DNA of 64,000 bases from Nematopogon swammerdamellus (Eukaryota > Arthropoda > Insecta > Lepidoptera > Adelidae), in NCBI GenBank assembly GCA_946902875.1, contig OX336353.1, positions 18,923,151 to 18,987,150 of the forward strand, given 5' to 3'. The notes under the pieces were generated by a model. That model did no database searches. It had not been told where the DNA came from and saw only the letters and a list, made by a program, of their open reading frames with translations. Of this stretch, positions 11,480-21,826 are shown in pieces. Made by a program: the position numbers and the translations under genes. Position 1 is the stretch's first letter. Every line of letters starts with the position of its first letter.

Positions 11480-11900
11480 CATTCGGTCGACTGTTGTTAA
11501 GCAATGCTGAGCGCGATCAGTAATTGGATGGGTGACCGCTCGACCGTTGGAGGCTGACCGTGGTTCGGATTCCACGGATTCCACGGACAACACGTTCCAC
11601 GAACTGTAGGTCCCTCCCCTTCTTACCTTATTAGGTGGTAGGGTTTATCCCGGCCGGGTTGGTACCACCGCACTGAGCGAAACTTCGGTCGAAACGGCTA
11701 TGTAAATATTATTTTTAAAACAAAACAGCTTTACTCACGGTTCTTCACGAGCTATGTGGCTCGACGTTTCTCGTAGCTACATAGCTCGTGAAGAACCGTG
11801 AGTAAAGCTGTTTTGTTTTAAAAATAATGTCTAACAACCACGGTGATTTCAAAACCCATATAGCCTATGTAAATAGTTCGTGTTTTCCGTTCCGTTGGCT
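11480..11900 (+). repeat. SINE-B, plus copy interrupted by an insertion
   Basis: The 5S-like segment starts at TGTTGTTAAGCAATGCTGAG and is followed by the B box, core and GAAACGGCTATGTAAATA. It is split at 11708 and resumes at 11865 (CTATGTAAATAGTTCGTG). The B-box region is locally duplicated (GATTCCACGGATTCCACGG). At ~11892 it joins a minus-strand SINE-B copy. Confidence 0.8.
11709..11864. mobile_element. Hairpin-bearing insertion with 11-bp target duplication
   Basis: Flanked by identical CTATGTAAATA (11698-11708 and 11865-11875). Contains perfect 50-bp inverted arms, 11708-11757 and 11779-11828, separated by 21 bp. Its sequence (AGCTTTACTCACGG, CGAGCTATGTGGCTCGACG) belongs to family C, also at 8216 and 22960. 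The palindrome probably arose by inverted duplication of the family C end. Confidence 0.75.
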
Positions 11901-12232
11901 ACATCACCTACAACATCCGTGATATCAGCCCATAACACCGTGTGAACTAGATACCATGTCAGTGCTTCCCTTCATTTCTGGACTGGACGGAAAACACGAA
12001 CTATTTACATAGCCATTTCGACCGACGTTTCATTCAGGGCCGTGGTATCAATCCGGGCGGGATAAATCCTACCACCTAGTAAGGTATGAAGTGAAGGGGC
12101 CGCAGTTTTACGTGGAATCCGAACCACGGTCAGCCTCCAGCGATCGAGCGGTCACCCATCCAAATACTGACCGCGCCCAGCGTTGCTTAACAATCAATAG
12201 CAACAGTCGACTGTCTGCACCACTGAGCTAGT
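11893..12232 (-). repeat. SINE-B, full-length minus copy
   Basis: Read on the minus strand: A-box region TAGCTCAGTGGTGCAGAC, an expanded spacer, AGCAACGCTGGGCGCGGTCA, TGGATGGGTGACCGC, B box GGTTCGGATTCC, core, then tail. It is arranged head-out against the plus copy at 11480, so a transcript through both could fold back on itself. Confidence 0.8.
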
Positions 12233-12433
12233 ATTAGCTTGTAGTTTATTACATTTATTTACAGTTTAATACATTGCCACATATTGACTTTGACTGACAT
12301 TGCCACAAAATATTATTTTCGCCTGCATGCACTTCTCTGACATCCCAAACGTTAGAATAAAAGGCCTCAGGGCATTAAGTTCACATATTGTAACTAATTT
12401 GTATAAATTGGCGTTAAATAAAGAATATACATA

Positions 12434-13269
12434 CGTGGGCTGTTCCGAAAATTGTTAGCCACAGAATAAATACAATTTTTTTTCCGGAAACTATTTTGAT
12501 TTGACGGCTAATTTAAATAAAAATCTCTCGTCTCGTGAGAAGCTTTTCGTGTTATGATTTTCTATGCTTATAAACTAGGGTTAACCTTCAAGGAATCTCA
12601 CGAAAATTTACAAGCTGCTTTTGGGAAGTCTGCTCCTGCGTTAGCAACAGTTACTTATTGGTTTCATGAATTTAAACGTGGTCGAGAGAACCTAAACGAT
12701 GACCCCAGACCCGGCCGACCATCAACTGCAGTCACTCATGAAAACGTCATCAGGGTAGAGTGGCTAATGCGGGAGAATAGACACATTACACATCGGGAGA
12801 TTCAGGCTGAACTTAAGATTGGTATTGCGAAGTTTGTCTGCCTCAAGCTTTCGGGGAGTTGAATAGCGAGCGCCCAAGGAGCGGCGTCCGTGGCATTCTT
12901 TTTCACCAAGATAACGCGCCCGCTCACAAACCGGTAGAAACATGGACTATTTGACAAGTTCGGGGGTACAAAGGTTATCCCATCCTCCGTACAGCCCAGA
13001 TTTAGCTCCATGCGATTTTTTTTTATTTCCCACAGTAAAAAAAATGCTTCGCGGGCGAAAATTCAACACTTCAGACGAGGCCGTCGAAGAATTTCGGCGG
13101 TTATTTTAGACATCCCGCAAGATACGTTTTTTAAATGTTTTGAAACCTGGTTCACCCGAATGCATAAGTGCATAGGGATTGGAGGGGAATATTTTGAAAA
13201 GCTGTAAATAATTTTTTTTCATATTCTAACTATTTTTCATTTCACTAACAGTTTTCGGAACAGCCTATG
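12434..13269 (+). mobile_element. Internally deleted mariner transposon
   Basis: A Tc1/mariner-type DNA transposon of ~836 bp. The ends are inverted repeats (GGGCTGTTCCGAAAATTGTT at the left, AACAGTTTTCGGAACAGCC at the right), flanked by TA on both sides (12432-12433 and 13270-13271), the target dinucleotide duplicated by this superfamily. Intact mariners are about 1.3 kb, so roughly 450 bp is missing from the middle. It cannot make transposase but keeps both ends. Confidence 0.9.
12554..13206 (+). pseudogene. Mariner transposase remnant
   Basis: The first part (12554-12862) encodes a mariner N-terminal DNA-binding domain: a helix-turn-helix containing WFHEFKRGRENLNDDPRPGR, followed by the linker to the second helix-turn-helix. 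After the internal deletion another frame carries HQDNAPAH (second catalytic Asp region) and YSPDLAPCDFFLFP (third Asp of the D,D34D triad), ending in FEKL-stop at 13206. The region with the first catalytic Asp is deleted, and frameshifts and stops separate the parts. Non-functional. Confidence 0.88.
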
Positions 13270-14514
13270 TACCTACATAAAACTGCAAGGAAGAACTTTT
13301 TTTCCGTTTTGCTTTTCCGCAGAAATGCAAAGTTCCGGAGAAATTCTTAATTAACGACAGACAAAAAATGCTTTCTACGTCAGAATCGAATGCAAAATAA
13401 TACAATTTGCTAAGAGAGCGGGCGGACCGAATGTAAAGTGGTGCAGTAAAAAATCGAGTACCGTGGTCCACCTACACTCTACAGTCTACTACCGCCCGCC
13501 TCCTCTCCCCGCACGCTTCCTGCTACTCCTGACGTATTTATTTGAGTGCCAAATTTGAATAAGACAATGTTCTGTTAAAATCCTCTCCGCTCTCCTAGAA
13601 TGCTACAACATTGTCTGGCGATCTGGACTCCGAACCGTTTCACTGTAGTTTTTACTTCACTGTATTTTCAAGTTTAAGACTCTCGGGGAGGCAATTCCTT
13701 CCTTTTGTTCTCTTTACGTGTTGGTTCGCGACACGAATTGAACATTGCATTCTCCAATCCGTCTTTTCGACTGCTTGTATCTTTTTTCTTCTGTTAGAAA
13801 TCTCCCTTTACAGTTAATTCTTCAATGTCAGCGAACTTTGTAGCCTCTTCAAAAGCTAATCAATCTAAACTAACATATTTCTTAAAAACACGAAATTGTG
13901 AGAACACCTCAACAAAAAAGTTCAACAATTCATCATAATATGAACTTAATTACTGCAGAGAAGCGTTAATGACTGACGTATTAATCCAGAGAAACGTGTT
14001 TTGGGGCTACGAGAGTTATAGCAATTCTGATAATAATCTTGTCTTCATAATTACTCTCTTATTTTTCATTCCCCCATCAGATAATCTGTAGACGAACGTT
14101 TAGCCTATTTTTCAAGTCAGGGTCAAGATTTTAATTCGGTCGTTTAACAAGTGTATTTTTCTAGAGAAAGGTGGTTCGGTCGGATTCCATCGTTATTCAG
14201 GTCTGTTCTGTCATCAATTTTATATGTTGGGAAATCTCAACCAATTTGCTTTTCCATGTCATATTTTGGTATAAACATTATTACATATTTATCACATTCG
14301 TTTGTGTAGAGGTTTCTTAAAAACCTTCTTAGTGCCTTTCATTGATACAGTAATTAAATTTTAAGCTTCAATATCTGTTACAGTAGGACGAGAAAATTGA
14401 GAAAACACGCGAATTTGTGCGATTAGTAATCTATGTATTACAACACTCGATTATCTCTGCACCGCGAGTTTGCTCACAAAGGACCTTCAACCTCTAAAGC
14501 ACAGACGTATCGTT
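13270..14514. other. Unique DNA, no gene recognised
   Basis: No repeat family or protein motif recognised. A small GC-richer patch lies at 13420-13520. The rest is AT-rich. Confidence 0.35.
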
Positions 14515-14880
14515 GGGTCATTGAGCCTGTTTTATCGGTACTACTATGACCGCTGCTCTGACGAACTTGCTTCCCTTATACCTCCTCCTCCTGTTTGCTC
14601 TAGCCAAACAGGCTATACAAATTTGTAGTCGATAGAAGAGTTCTTCGATTCTCTAAATCGTTCTTGCGCCGGACTGCAAAAGTGTGGAGCCGGCTTCCGG
14701 GGAATATTTTATCCCATTTCTACAATACACGGGTCTTCAAATCGCGGGTTAATAGCCTTTCCCCAGCGACATTAGTCCGCCTCCAAGCCGAACTGACATC
14801 TCCTCGGGGGTGAAATTGGCTGCGCCTCAGGATTCGACCTCGGGCACAGCCACTCAGTTCAGAAACAATAAAAAAAAGAA
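14515..14880 (+). pseudogene. Jockey-type LINE 3' end
   Basis: Frames read SLFYRYYYGRCSDELA, then LIPPPPV and a decayed ARLWN-type segment. These are hallmarks of the C-terminal region of jockey-like non-LTR retrotransposons. It is followed by a 3' untranslated end (CTCGGGGGTGAAATTGGCTG, GGGCACAGCCACTCAG, AATAAAAAAAA). The same element occurs on the minus strand at 31514-31907. Frameshifts and 5' truncation make it dead. Its last ~90 bp resemble the SINE-A 3' end. Confidence 0.8.
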
Positions 14881-15037
14881 ACACATCAAACCCAAGAACA
14901 AGACGCGAAGAAACCAAACACGGTCGCCGAAGAGAAACCAGCCCTTGGACACAGAATAGATCCTGGAGCCGTATAACACCACTCGCCACGGCCGGCGTTC
15001 TTGGATCTGGTGGGTGGGTGGCCTACAAACACACTAG

Positions 15038-15219
15038 GTGAGAAGACCCTATAGAGTTTAATATTTTTTTTTATTAAAATTATTTATAAAAATGTTATTT
15101 AAATTAAATTAATTATTTTATTGGGGGGATGAAATTTTTTTAAAAACTTTTTTAAAATAATAACATAAATTTATGATTTTATTGAATTAATTTTATTAAT
15201 TAAGAGAATAAATTACCTT
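15038..15219 (+). pseudogene. Nuclear mitochondrial copy of 16S (large) rRNA
   Basis: Begins GTGAGAAGACCCTATAGAG, the near-invariant stretch of insect mitochondrial large-subunit rRNA. It continues with extremely AT-rich sequence containing TATTTTATTGGGG and ATAAATTTATGATT, and ends at AAATTACCTT, just before the mitochondrial 'AGGGATAACAGCG' would follow. About 180 bp of domain IV-V is kept in order. It is a fragment in nuclear surroundings (LINE and SINE on either side), hence a NUMT and not a functional rRNA gene. Confidence 0.85.
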
Positions 15220-15534
15220 TGAAGGAACTTCAGAGAAAGCCGGTGAGTCTCATACCGTTCGCTTCTTACCATCCCTAACATTGGTTGTATCTCCAACAAC
15301 AGACGACACAAAAGTGTTGAAAGTTTCAAAGCGGATTTACCAGATAATGTTCAATGTTTGTAAAGTAGTATCTGGAATTCTGGATACAATAAACTATGGA
15401 CCTGATTTCATGCTGTTTTTATGGACCGTGGAAAAAAAGTAATTAATTTAAGTGAATTCTTCCTTGTCAAAATAATAAGTTTGAATTTTATCACATTTTA
15501 TTATATTTGGTAAATAAAAGTTTTAAATGTTTAT
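15220..15534. other. Unique AT-rich spacer
   Basis: Nothing recognised between the mitochondrial insertion and the next SINE-B copy. Confidence 0.4.
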
Positions 15535-15775
15535 CCTTCTTACCTTACTAGGTGGGTAGGGTTAAACACGCCCGGGTTGTTACCACCGCACTGAATAAAA
15601 CATCGGTCGAAACGGCTAGATGTAAATAGTTCGTGTTTTCCGTACAGTTCAGTGCAGCCGGCACGACCGAAGGGAAGCACTGACATAGCACCTAGTTTCC
15701 CAAGGTGTTATGGGCTGACATCGTGGATGTGATGGGGAGGTGATGGAGCCAGCTGTGTCAGTTTCCATAAAAAAT
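15535..15775 (+). repeat. SINE-B, head missing
   Basis: Starts in the core (CTTACTAGGTGGGTAGGG) and runs through GGTTGTTACCACCGCACTG, CGGTCGAAACGGC, GTTCAGTGCAGCCGGC and the tail to TTTCCATAAAAAA. Confidence 0.8.
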
Positions 15776-16202
15776 ATATTTTTCTCATCTATGTCTACTC
15801 CCTAGGTTTCCTTGTTCTGTAATTACAACATAATATTAAAGTCATGTCGGACCGGCAACGCAAGGCCCGTTCGAGCGCCGGTATTTCATTTCATATTTAT
15901 ATAAAAAATACACATGAAAATAAACATTAAATTAAGATACAACGGCCAGGATGCGGCGCTGTTAAAATTTAAATGCGCACAATTATATGTCGCACCTATG
16001 TCAGATTTGAAACGAGATAATTTTGGATGCGTTCATTCGTTTGAAATAATTGAGACATAAATGAGTTTTTTTTCTTTCATTTTTCTTTTGTTATAGCTTA
16101 ACTATGCCTTGTTACCGCCACCTTGTGTAGCATTGTGAATAAAATGAAGTTTGTGAAAGTTATAGATCTGTTATATTTTTAGCTTTGAATTTTGTAAGAA
16201 TA
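15776..16202. other. Unique DNA
   Basis: No recognisable repeat or gene. Confidence 0.35.
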
Positions 16203-16436
16203 TTTTTTTTTTTTTATGTAATCCTGTGTGGGTGGCTGAGTCGGAGGGGCCAAAGCACATGCTCTAACCAGCCAATATCACCTCCGAGAAGGTAGGTGCC
16301 ATACCGGAGACTTCCCTGGATTGCTGGCTATACTGGACTAGAGGAGAACACAACCGAGGTTGCTTGCGGCCATCTTACATCCAGTACGGTGGTACCAACC
16401 CAGTCTGCTACAATTTGAGCCTACCACCTATATATA
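16203..16436 (-). repeat. SINE-A, 5'-truncated minus copy
   Basis: Starts with a T-run (A-tail on the minus strand), then the complement of the CACCCA..GGATTAC tail, the CCAGTATAGCCAGCAATCC segment and the core up to GTAGGCTC. Head absent. Confidence 0.8.
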
Positions 16437-17195
16437 ATCTGAAAACTAATGTTTTAACAGTTGTACCGAATAAATATGTTTTCACAATTTGTGAAACGTC
16501 TAGGAGTACATTATATATTGCAATTAAAATAGGATTTCGTAGAGTTTAAGAGTGTTCCGTGCAAAATGACAGGCGACGACGGTGCTGCCACTCAAGTAAA
16601 TAATATATATGTCTTAAACAAAGCCATAACTGGAAAAAACAACACATGAAACTGTAGTTGATTTTGATTATGATATTCTAAGATACTGGAAACAGTTTTG
16701 TAAAATGTGCCCTAAAGTTTTTTTTTTTGCAATTTGTTTGTACATGTACAAGTATTTTTAAATTATCTTACCCTCGCGATCTCCTCTCTGGGTTAGCCAG
16801 CCAGCCTATGTCTTCCATGAAAGACTCAAGTCGACTGGGGCGTCTGCAGACCTCCAGAGCAGACCACCGTAATATAATAGCAGTGTATTTTAAATATTAT
16901 GGAGTAAGATAATATAGAGATATTGTAAGTCTGCTATAATAAGCTTTTATGAATCCCTAAAAATTTTACCCAGGCCTGCACCTTCCGTAATGAAATGATC
17001 ATAAAATTTAAATTATTATGATAACGCACTTAATGTTAATTGCTAAATCTTACAGTACATTTTGTTAATAATTACTTATGCTCATTGCGCTTCACAAATT
17101 TAATTAATAAAATCACCTGCACATAGAAATTAAGTTATCATACAATTATTTTGGCCGAAAAGCAAGGTGCAAACGCGCAAGAGAAACATGTATTA
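16437..17195. other. AT-rich unique DNA
   Basis: No gene or known repeat recognised. Confidence 0.35.
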
Positions 17196-17600
17196 ATTAT
17201 TTTATTGAAAGCGCGACATGTGGCTCCGAGCCACCCATGTGGTGTCTAACGACGCCCATGGACATTCGGCCGTATGTGGGGATTGCGAATACCACGCCGG
17301 CCTGACAGGTGCCCATTCAAACCCCTCTTGAAGGACCAAGAGGAAGGGCAGAGAGAGCGTTCCAGAGTTTACCAGTTCTGTAGAGGAAAGATCTGCAGAA
17401 CTCATTGGTACGCATCCGCGGTAAGTCCAGCGTGTAGGGATGCAATCACTGCTCAGTGCGCGTGGTGTGGAGTTAGAAAGGGGACGGCGGGATCGCGTTA
17501 AACATCTCCTCCGAGCACTCCCCATGTGCGGGACAATTAGATCAACCACAGCACTAGATTTAGGCACATACAGACGAAAACGCAAGATGAACTAACACAA
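17196..17600 (-). repeat. Family E repeat, long copy
   Basis: The first 140 bp match other E copies (43806, 46783, 57470, 62610): on the minus strand GGTGCCCATTC is reversed to give CACCTGTCAGGCCGGC, then GTCCATGGGCGTCGTTAG, CACC..ATGGGTGGCTCGG and GCGCTTTCAATAAAA. This copy extends upstream to ~17600, where it keeps a 127-codon open frame. A related ending (GATCAACCACAACACTAG) occurs at 21338-21360. Probably the 3' end of a longer element, perhaps a LINE. Confidence 0.55.
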
Positions 17601-17942
17601 AATAGAATTGTGAGAGCGAGATGGCGAGCATCATGGAGTGAAAAAAGAGAGGTCGAGATAGAATTAAAACTTCACGCGATATAGCACATAATATTACTTA
17701 CCTCTAGGTCGAGTCAATCCCATGAATCCCAATAAATATATATGTATAATTGAAATAATTTTGAATTTGAATAATTGTATTTTATTATCTTGTTTATGGA
17801 TAAATTTTCGACTCATAATTTTTTCCTTACATCTAATATTAAGTTATATGTAGTTTAGCTTACATACTAAGATTTTTTGTCCCTTAGTTTCTAAAACACT
17901 GCATTGTTGAACGGGGCAAGACAAAACAATAAGGCGAGTAAT

Positions 17943-18569
17943 AAAAATGATGACGAATCATACTGAATATGCATGACAAATAATACATAATTTAATACTC
18001 GTATTAACATTAACAATCAATGCTGTGTTTCTTAATGGCGAAATAAATATTTCAATCTGAATCTGAATAAAGCCAGCACAAACATAACGTCAGCACTGGC
18101 ACGACACCTAATTTTAACAGGAACATGTCTAGATAATATCATAAATGTCAAGCTGGCAAAAATGATGACGAATCATACTAAATACGCATGACAAATCATA
18201 ATTTAATATTAACATTAACAATGAATGTTTTGTTTCTTAATGGCGAAATAAATATTTGAATCTGAATAAATCCAGCACAAACATAACGTCAGCACTGGCA
18301 CGACACCTAATTTCAACAGGAACATGTCTAGACAATATCATAAATGTCAAACTGGCAAAAATGATGACGAATCATACTAAATACGCATGACAAATCATAA
18401 TTTAACAATCTTCATCAATCGAAACATTAACAATCTTGTTTTGTTAATGGCGAAATAAATATTTGAATCTGAATCTGAATAAAGCGAGCACAAACGTAAC
18501 GTCAGCACTGGCACGACACCTAATTTCAACAGGAACATGTCTAGATAACATCATAAATGTCAAACTGGC
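17943..18569 (+). repeat. Three-copy tandem repeat, unit ~200-215 bp
   Basis: Units start at 17943, 18158 and 18357, each at AAAATGATGACGAATCATAC. Each contains AATGGCGAAATAAATATTT, GTCAGCACTGGCACGACACC and ACAGGAACATGTCTAG. Length differences come from short indels in the AT-rich middle. No open reading frame spans the units, so this is a minisatellite-like local amplification. Confidence 0.9.
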
Positions 18570-18964
18570 AGGTGATGCAGGCACGTAAACAAATTACGCA
18601 TCCAACCATTCATAATAAAAATATGAAGTAATTATCGGGTGCAATGTAGGTGGGACCAGCGAATTATTCCATCACACAGTGCGGCATTCGTCAATATGCA
18701 CCGCGGAGCGCCCAATAGGGGCGAAGGTTTGCAGCCATTTTGTTTAAAGCTCGTCACAGCTCGACGCACGCCGCTGGCCCTAGTAATTATGATGTTAGCT
18801 TTTCTTAGGCCGGGTCTACATGTTGCCGATTGCCGTCACGGTTCCGGCACGCCTCGTTCCTCCTGCTCCCGTCCACAATCGCGATGACCGATATGTCGTA
18901 GCCCGTAGGTAGACATTCAACTTTTTATTTTATTGGAAGTACAAACAGAAGCACAATATTATCA

Positions 18965-19402
18965 TCAATACTAATAATAAATATGTAAGGGATGGTCATG
19001 GAGTAAGTTACTTTGTTTTATGAGATAACGGCGTTTGTAGACTGTATGTCTGACACTGACAATAAATTGACGATTTTTAGAAATCTGTTCTGTATGTATG
19101 TTCCTCCATAACTCTTAAACAGATCATCCGAATTCTATGAAACTTAGTACAAGCTCATTTAACTATACGTGACACAGGATAGGCTAATATTCTATAAAAT
19201 TTAATTCCGGTTCTAAGACGTGGCTCTCATACAAACCGAATTGTTCCGAGCGCTAAAGGTACGGTAGCGGGCCTCGCCCTTAATTACTTATTGTCATTGA
19301 AACGGTTCATTGTTTACCTGAACGTAGCTCGGCCTTTTTTCTTACTAACTATCTTCTCTTTAATACGTATTTCACGCGAGCGAAGCCGGGGGCAGAAGCT
19401 AT
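18965..19402 (+). mobile_element. Helitron-like element, family 2
   Basis: The 5' end is TCAATACTAATAATAAAT preceded by A, and the 3' end is GCGAGCGAAGCCGGGGGCAG then AAGCTA. The last base differs from the usual CTAG. Internal landmarks: GGGATGGTCATGGAGTAAG, CCTCCATAACTCTTAAAC and TGGCTCTCATACAAACCGAA. It carries one copy of the ~68-bp monomer (CCTGAACGTAGCTCGGCC, 19317-19334) that is amplified at 24393-26072. No coding capacity. Confidence 0.8.
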
Positions 19403-19736
19403 ACAAATATAAATTCTTAGAACCCTTAACATTGGTATCTATTAACAAAATATGGAATGCTGGCTATACGGGAACCTAAAGGACCTGAGTCGGAATCAGA
19501 TGGGAGCGGCCGCATGTAATCCCAGCCTTACAGTGACTGTGAACTGCATTGTTCCGTCTTGTGAGCGTGTATGTGTGCATAGATGGTGATGGTGTGAGTG
19601 AAATGATTGCTTCGTGTACTCGAAGTCAGACGTTCGTTTTGGATCGTAAGGGCGATTTTTCTTTGATTTTTTTTACATTACCATGGGTTGTAGTCTCTAC
19701 AATGTAGAGGTATTGTTTGTAAATGAAGTAAATCAA
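19403..19736. other. Spacer between two Helitron-like copies
   Basis: Opens with a segment resembling the SINE-A tail (ATGCTGGCTATACGGGAAC) but heavily diverged. The rest is unclassified. Confidence 0.3.
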
Positions 19737-20060
19737 TCAATACTAATAATAAATCTGTAAGGGATGGTCGTGGAGTAAGTTACTTTGTTTTATGCGATAT
19801 TGCGTTTGTAGACTCTATGTCTGATACTAAAATTAAATTGAAGAATTTTAGAAATCCTTTCTGTATGTATGATTCTCCATAACTCTTAAACCGATCATCC
19901 GAATTTGATGAAACTTAGTACATTCACATTTAACTATACGTGACATAGGACAGGTTACATAAAATTCAGTTCCGGTTACGCTAAGATGTGGCTCTCATAC
20001 AAACCGAATTGTTCCGCGCGCCGAAATAAAGGTACGGTAGCGGGCTTACTTACTTTTTTC
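19737..20060 (+). mobile_element. Helitron-like element, family 2, 3'-truncated
   Basis: Same 5' terminus (TCAATACTAATAATAAATCT) and internal blocks as the copy at 18965, through GGTACGGTAGCGGGC. The GC-rich 3' terminus is missing. Confidence 0.75.
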
Positions 20061-20307
20061 TTTTTAAGTACGAATTTCTATTCTGAGTTTTACCGCCAAA
20101 ACAAGGCAGGTATACATTCTCACCGTTGTTAATCGTCGGTCGCCCTTCTGACTCCGAATGCGTGCGTGGCGTCCATGTTTTTTTTTCTCTTTTTTTTCTC
20201 TGCTTTTTTTAGTTGTTTGGTGGCTGTCTAACAATAATTACTATATACCTTACACCCGCGGGCCCGCACTGATGACGCCCAGCCAGGACCGACCCACGAA
20301 GCCTTGG

Positions 20308-20540
20308 AGGTAGGCTTCCGTGAGCTTGAAAAGTTTGTACTACACACGGACTCTTTCACAGTACAAACAGCTCGCCTCTGGAATAATCTGCCCGTGCATT
20401 TACGCTCGTCTGCGTCCATGCATTCATTTAAAAAAAATTTAAGAATATGTTCCGATCCATTATTATTATAAATTAAATACATTTAGTGCATCCCACATCC
20501 CAAAGGTTAGACACCTAGTTTGAATAAATTGGTGTACAAG
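20308..20540 (+). pseudogene. LINE C-terminal coding fragment with 3' tail
   Basis: An open frame reads EVGFRELEKFVLHTDSF then TVQTARLWNNLPVHLR and SFKKNLRICSDPLLL-stop (20469-20471). The 'ARLWNNLP...SFKKNL' arrangement is the standard end of jockey/CR1-like LINE polyproteins, just after the RT domain. A short 3' tail with CCCACATCCCAAAGGTTAG follows. Only the last ~55 codons remain. The frame itself is intact, suggesting a fairly recent insertion. Confidence 0.75.
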
Positions 20541-20935
20541 AAAAAAAGAAGTGCGAGTCGAACTCGCGCACTGGGGGGTTCTGTATAGCCATGTCATGGC
20601 TAGCGCCACTCACGCCATCTATGGCGTGTTATGAAATGCTTCATATTAGTTAAATGTCATGATTCGTTAAAATGCTTCATAATCTATTCGGTAGATGGCA
20701 CGCGCGCATACATTTTTTGTTTCTTTTATGGGAACCCCCGTGAATTTTTTTACTTTTTCTTATTTTTATTATTTGTTGTTATATCGGCCATAATAACACA
20801 TTTTCTGTGAAAATTTCAACGGGCTACCTATTACGGTTCAAGAGATACAGCCCTCGGACAGACAGACGGACAGGCAGACAGACGGCGTAGGCTAAGTAAT
20901 AGGGTCCCGTACCAGATAATAACCCTAAAAATAAC
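20541..20935 (+). repeat. Family F repeat, near full-length
   Basis: Starts AAGTGCGAGTCGAACTCGCG, then CGCCACTCACGCCATCTATG, a GTAGATGGCACGCGCGCATA block, CCCGTGAATTTTTT, TTTCAACGGGCTACC, a GACAGACGG microsatellite and GTAATAGGGTCCCGTACC at the end. Its start contains a short palindrome around GCGAGTCGAACTCGC. A high-copy lepidopteran repeat of uncertain class. Confidence 0.8.
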
Positions 20936-21440
20936 ATATACCTACATACATCCTGTGGCGTTTGGGATACTCAACTCATCATGATACTCCAATAATGATT
21001 TTTTTTTTCAGATATACGAAAGTGGTTTATCCATATACATTATAATAAATATGATAAATGATAAACAATCTAAAATAATAATAAACCAAAAAGAACCAGT
21101 TATTCACCTTTTCTTTCAAAATCTTACGCTTGCCTTAATCACCCACACGCAGTGCGCACTGAACCGACTTTTTGCCCCTGTTCTTGCTCAAACGTCTTCA
21201 TCACACCCAAAGCCCCACAGCCACGCGCCGGGGCTGGCATCGAGCCAAAACAGTTCGTCCACTTGTTGTTTTAATCGTTATAGCGATTGCTATCGATGAT
21301 GGAGACAAGGCTGCAAATGTTTAGAGTCGGCCAGGCGCACCGATCAACCACAACACTAGATTTGCTAAGCGTAAAAACTTCTAACTACGGACGGCTCGTC
21401 TTTTACACAGTCAACGTACGATTATCCAGCTCGCGCATCG
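20936..21440. other. Unclassified spacer
   Basis: Includes an 82-codon open frame at 21051-21299 without motifs, and a short block shared with the end of the long family E copy (GATCAACCACAACACTAG). Confidence 0.35.
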
Positions 21441-21826
21441 GATAGTTTTTTGGGTTCCGTATCCAGTACCGGACCCTATCTCTAAGTCTACGCCATCTAT
21501 CTGTCTGTCTGTCTGTCTGTCTGTCCGCCCGTCCGTCTGTCCGACGGCTGCATCTCTTTTGATCCGTAATAGGTAGCCCGTTGAAATTTTCACAGAATAT
21601 GTGTTATTATGGGCGATATAACAACAAATAATAAAAATAAGAAAAAGTAAAAAATTCACGGGGGTTCTTAAAGAAGAAACTAAAAAGTGTATGCGCGCGC
21701 GCCATCATCTACCGAAAAGAGTATGAAGCATCTAATCCATAGATGGCGTGAGTGGCGCTGACCATTACATGGCGATACAGAACCCTCGGTGCGCGAGTTC
21801 GACTCGCACTTGGCCGGTTTTTTTAA
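21441..21826 (-). repeat. Family F repeat, near full-length, inverted
   Basis: Mirror of the copy at 20541: begins with GGGTTCCGTATCC and the CTGTCTGTCTGTC microsatellite and ends GAGTTCGACTCGCACTTGGC. With 20541 it forms an inverted pair ~0.5 kb apart. Confidence 0.8.

Noticed and set aside
17202..17585. 127-codon minus-strand open frame as a gene
   Set aside because: It lies in the long family E repeat, whose first 140 bp match four other copies. No domain.
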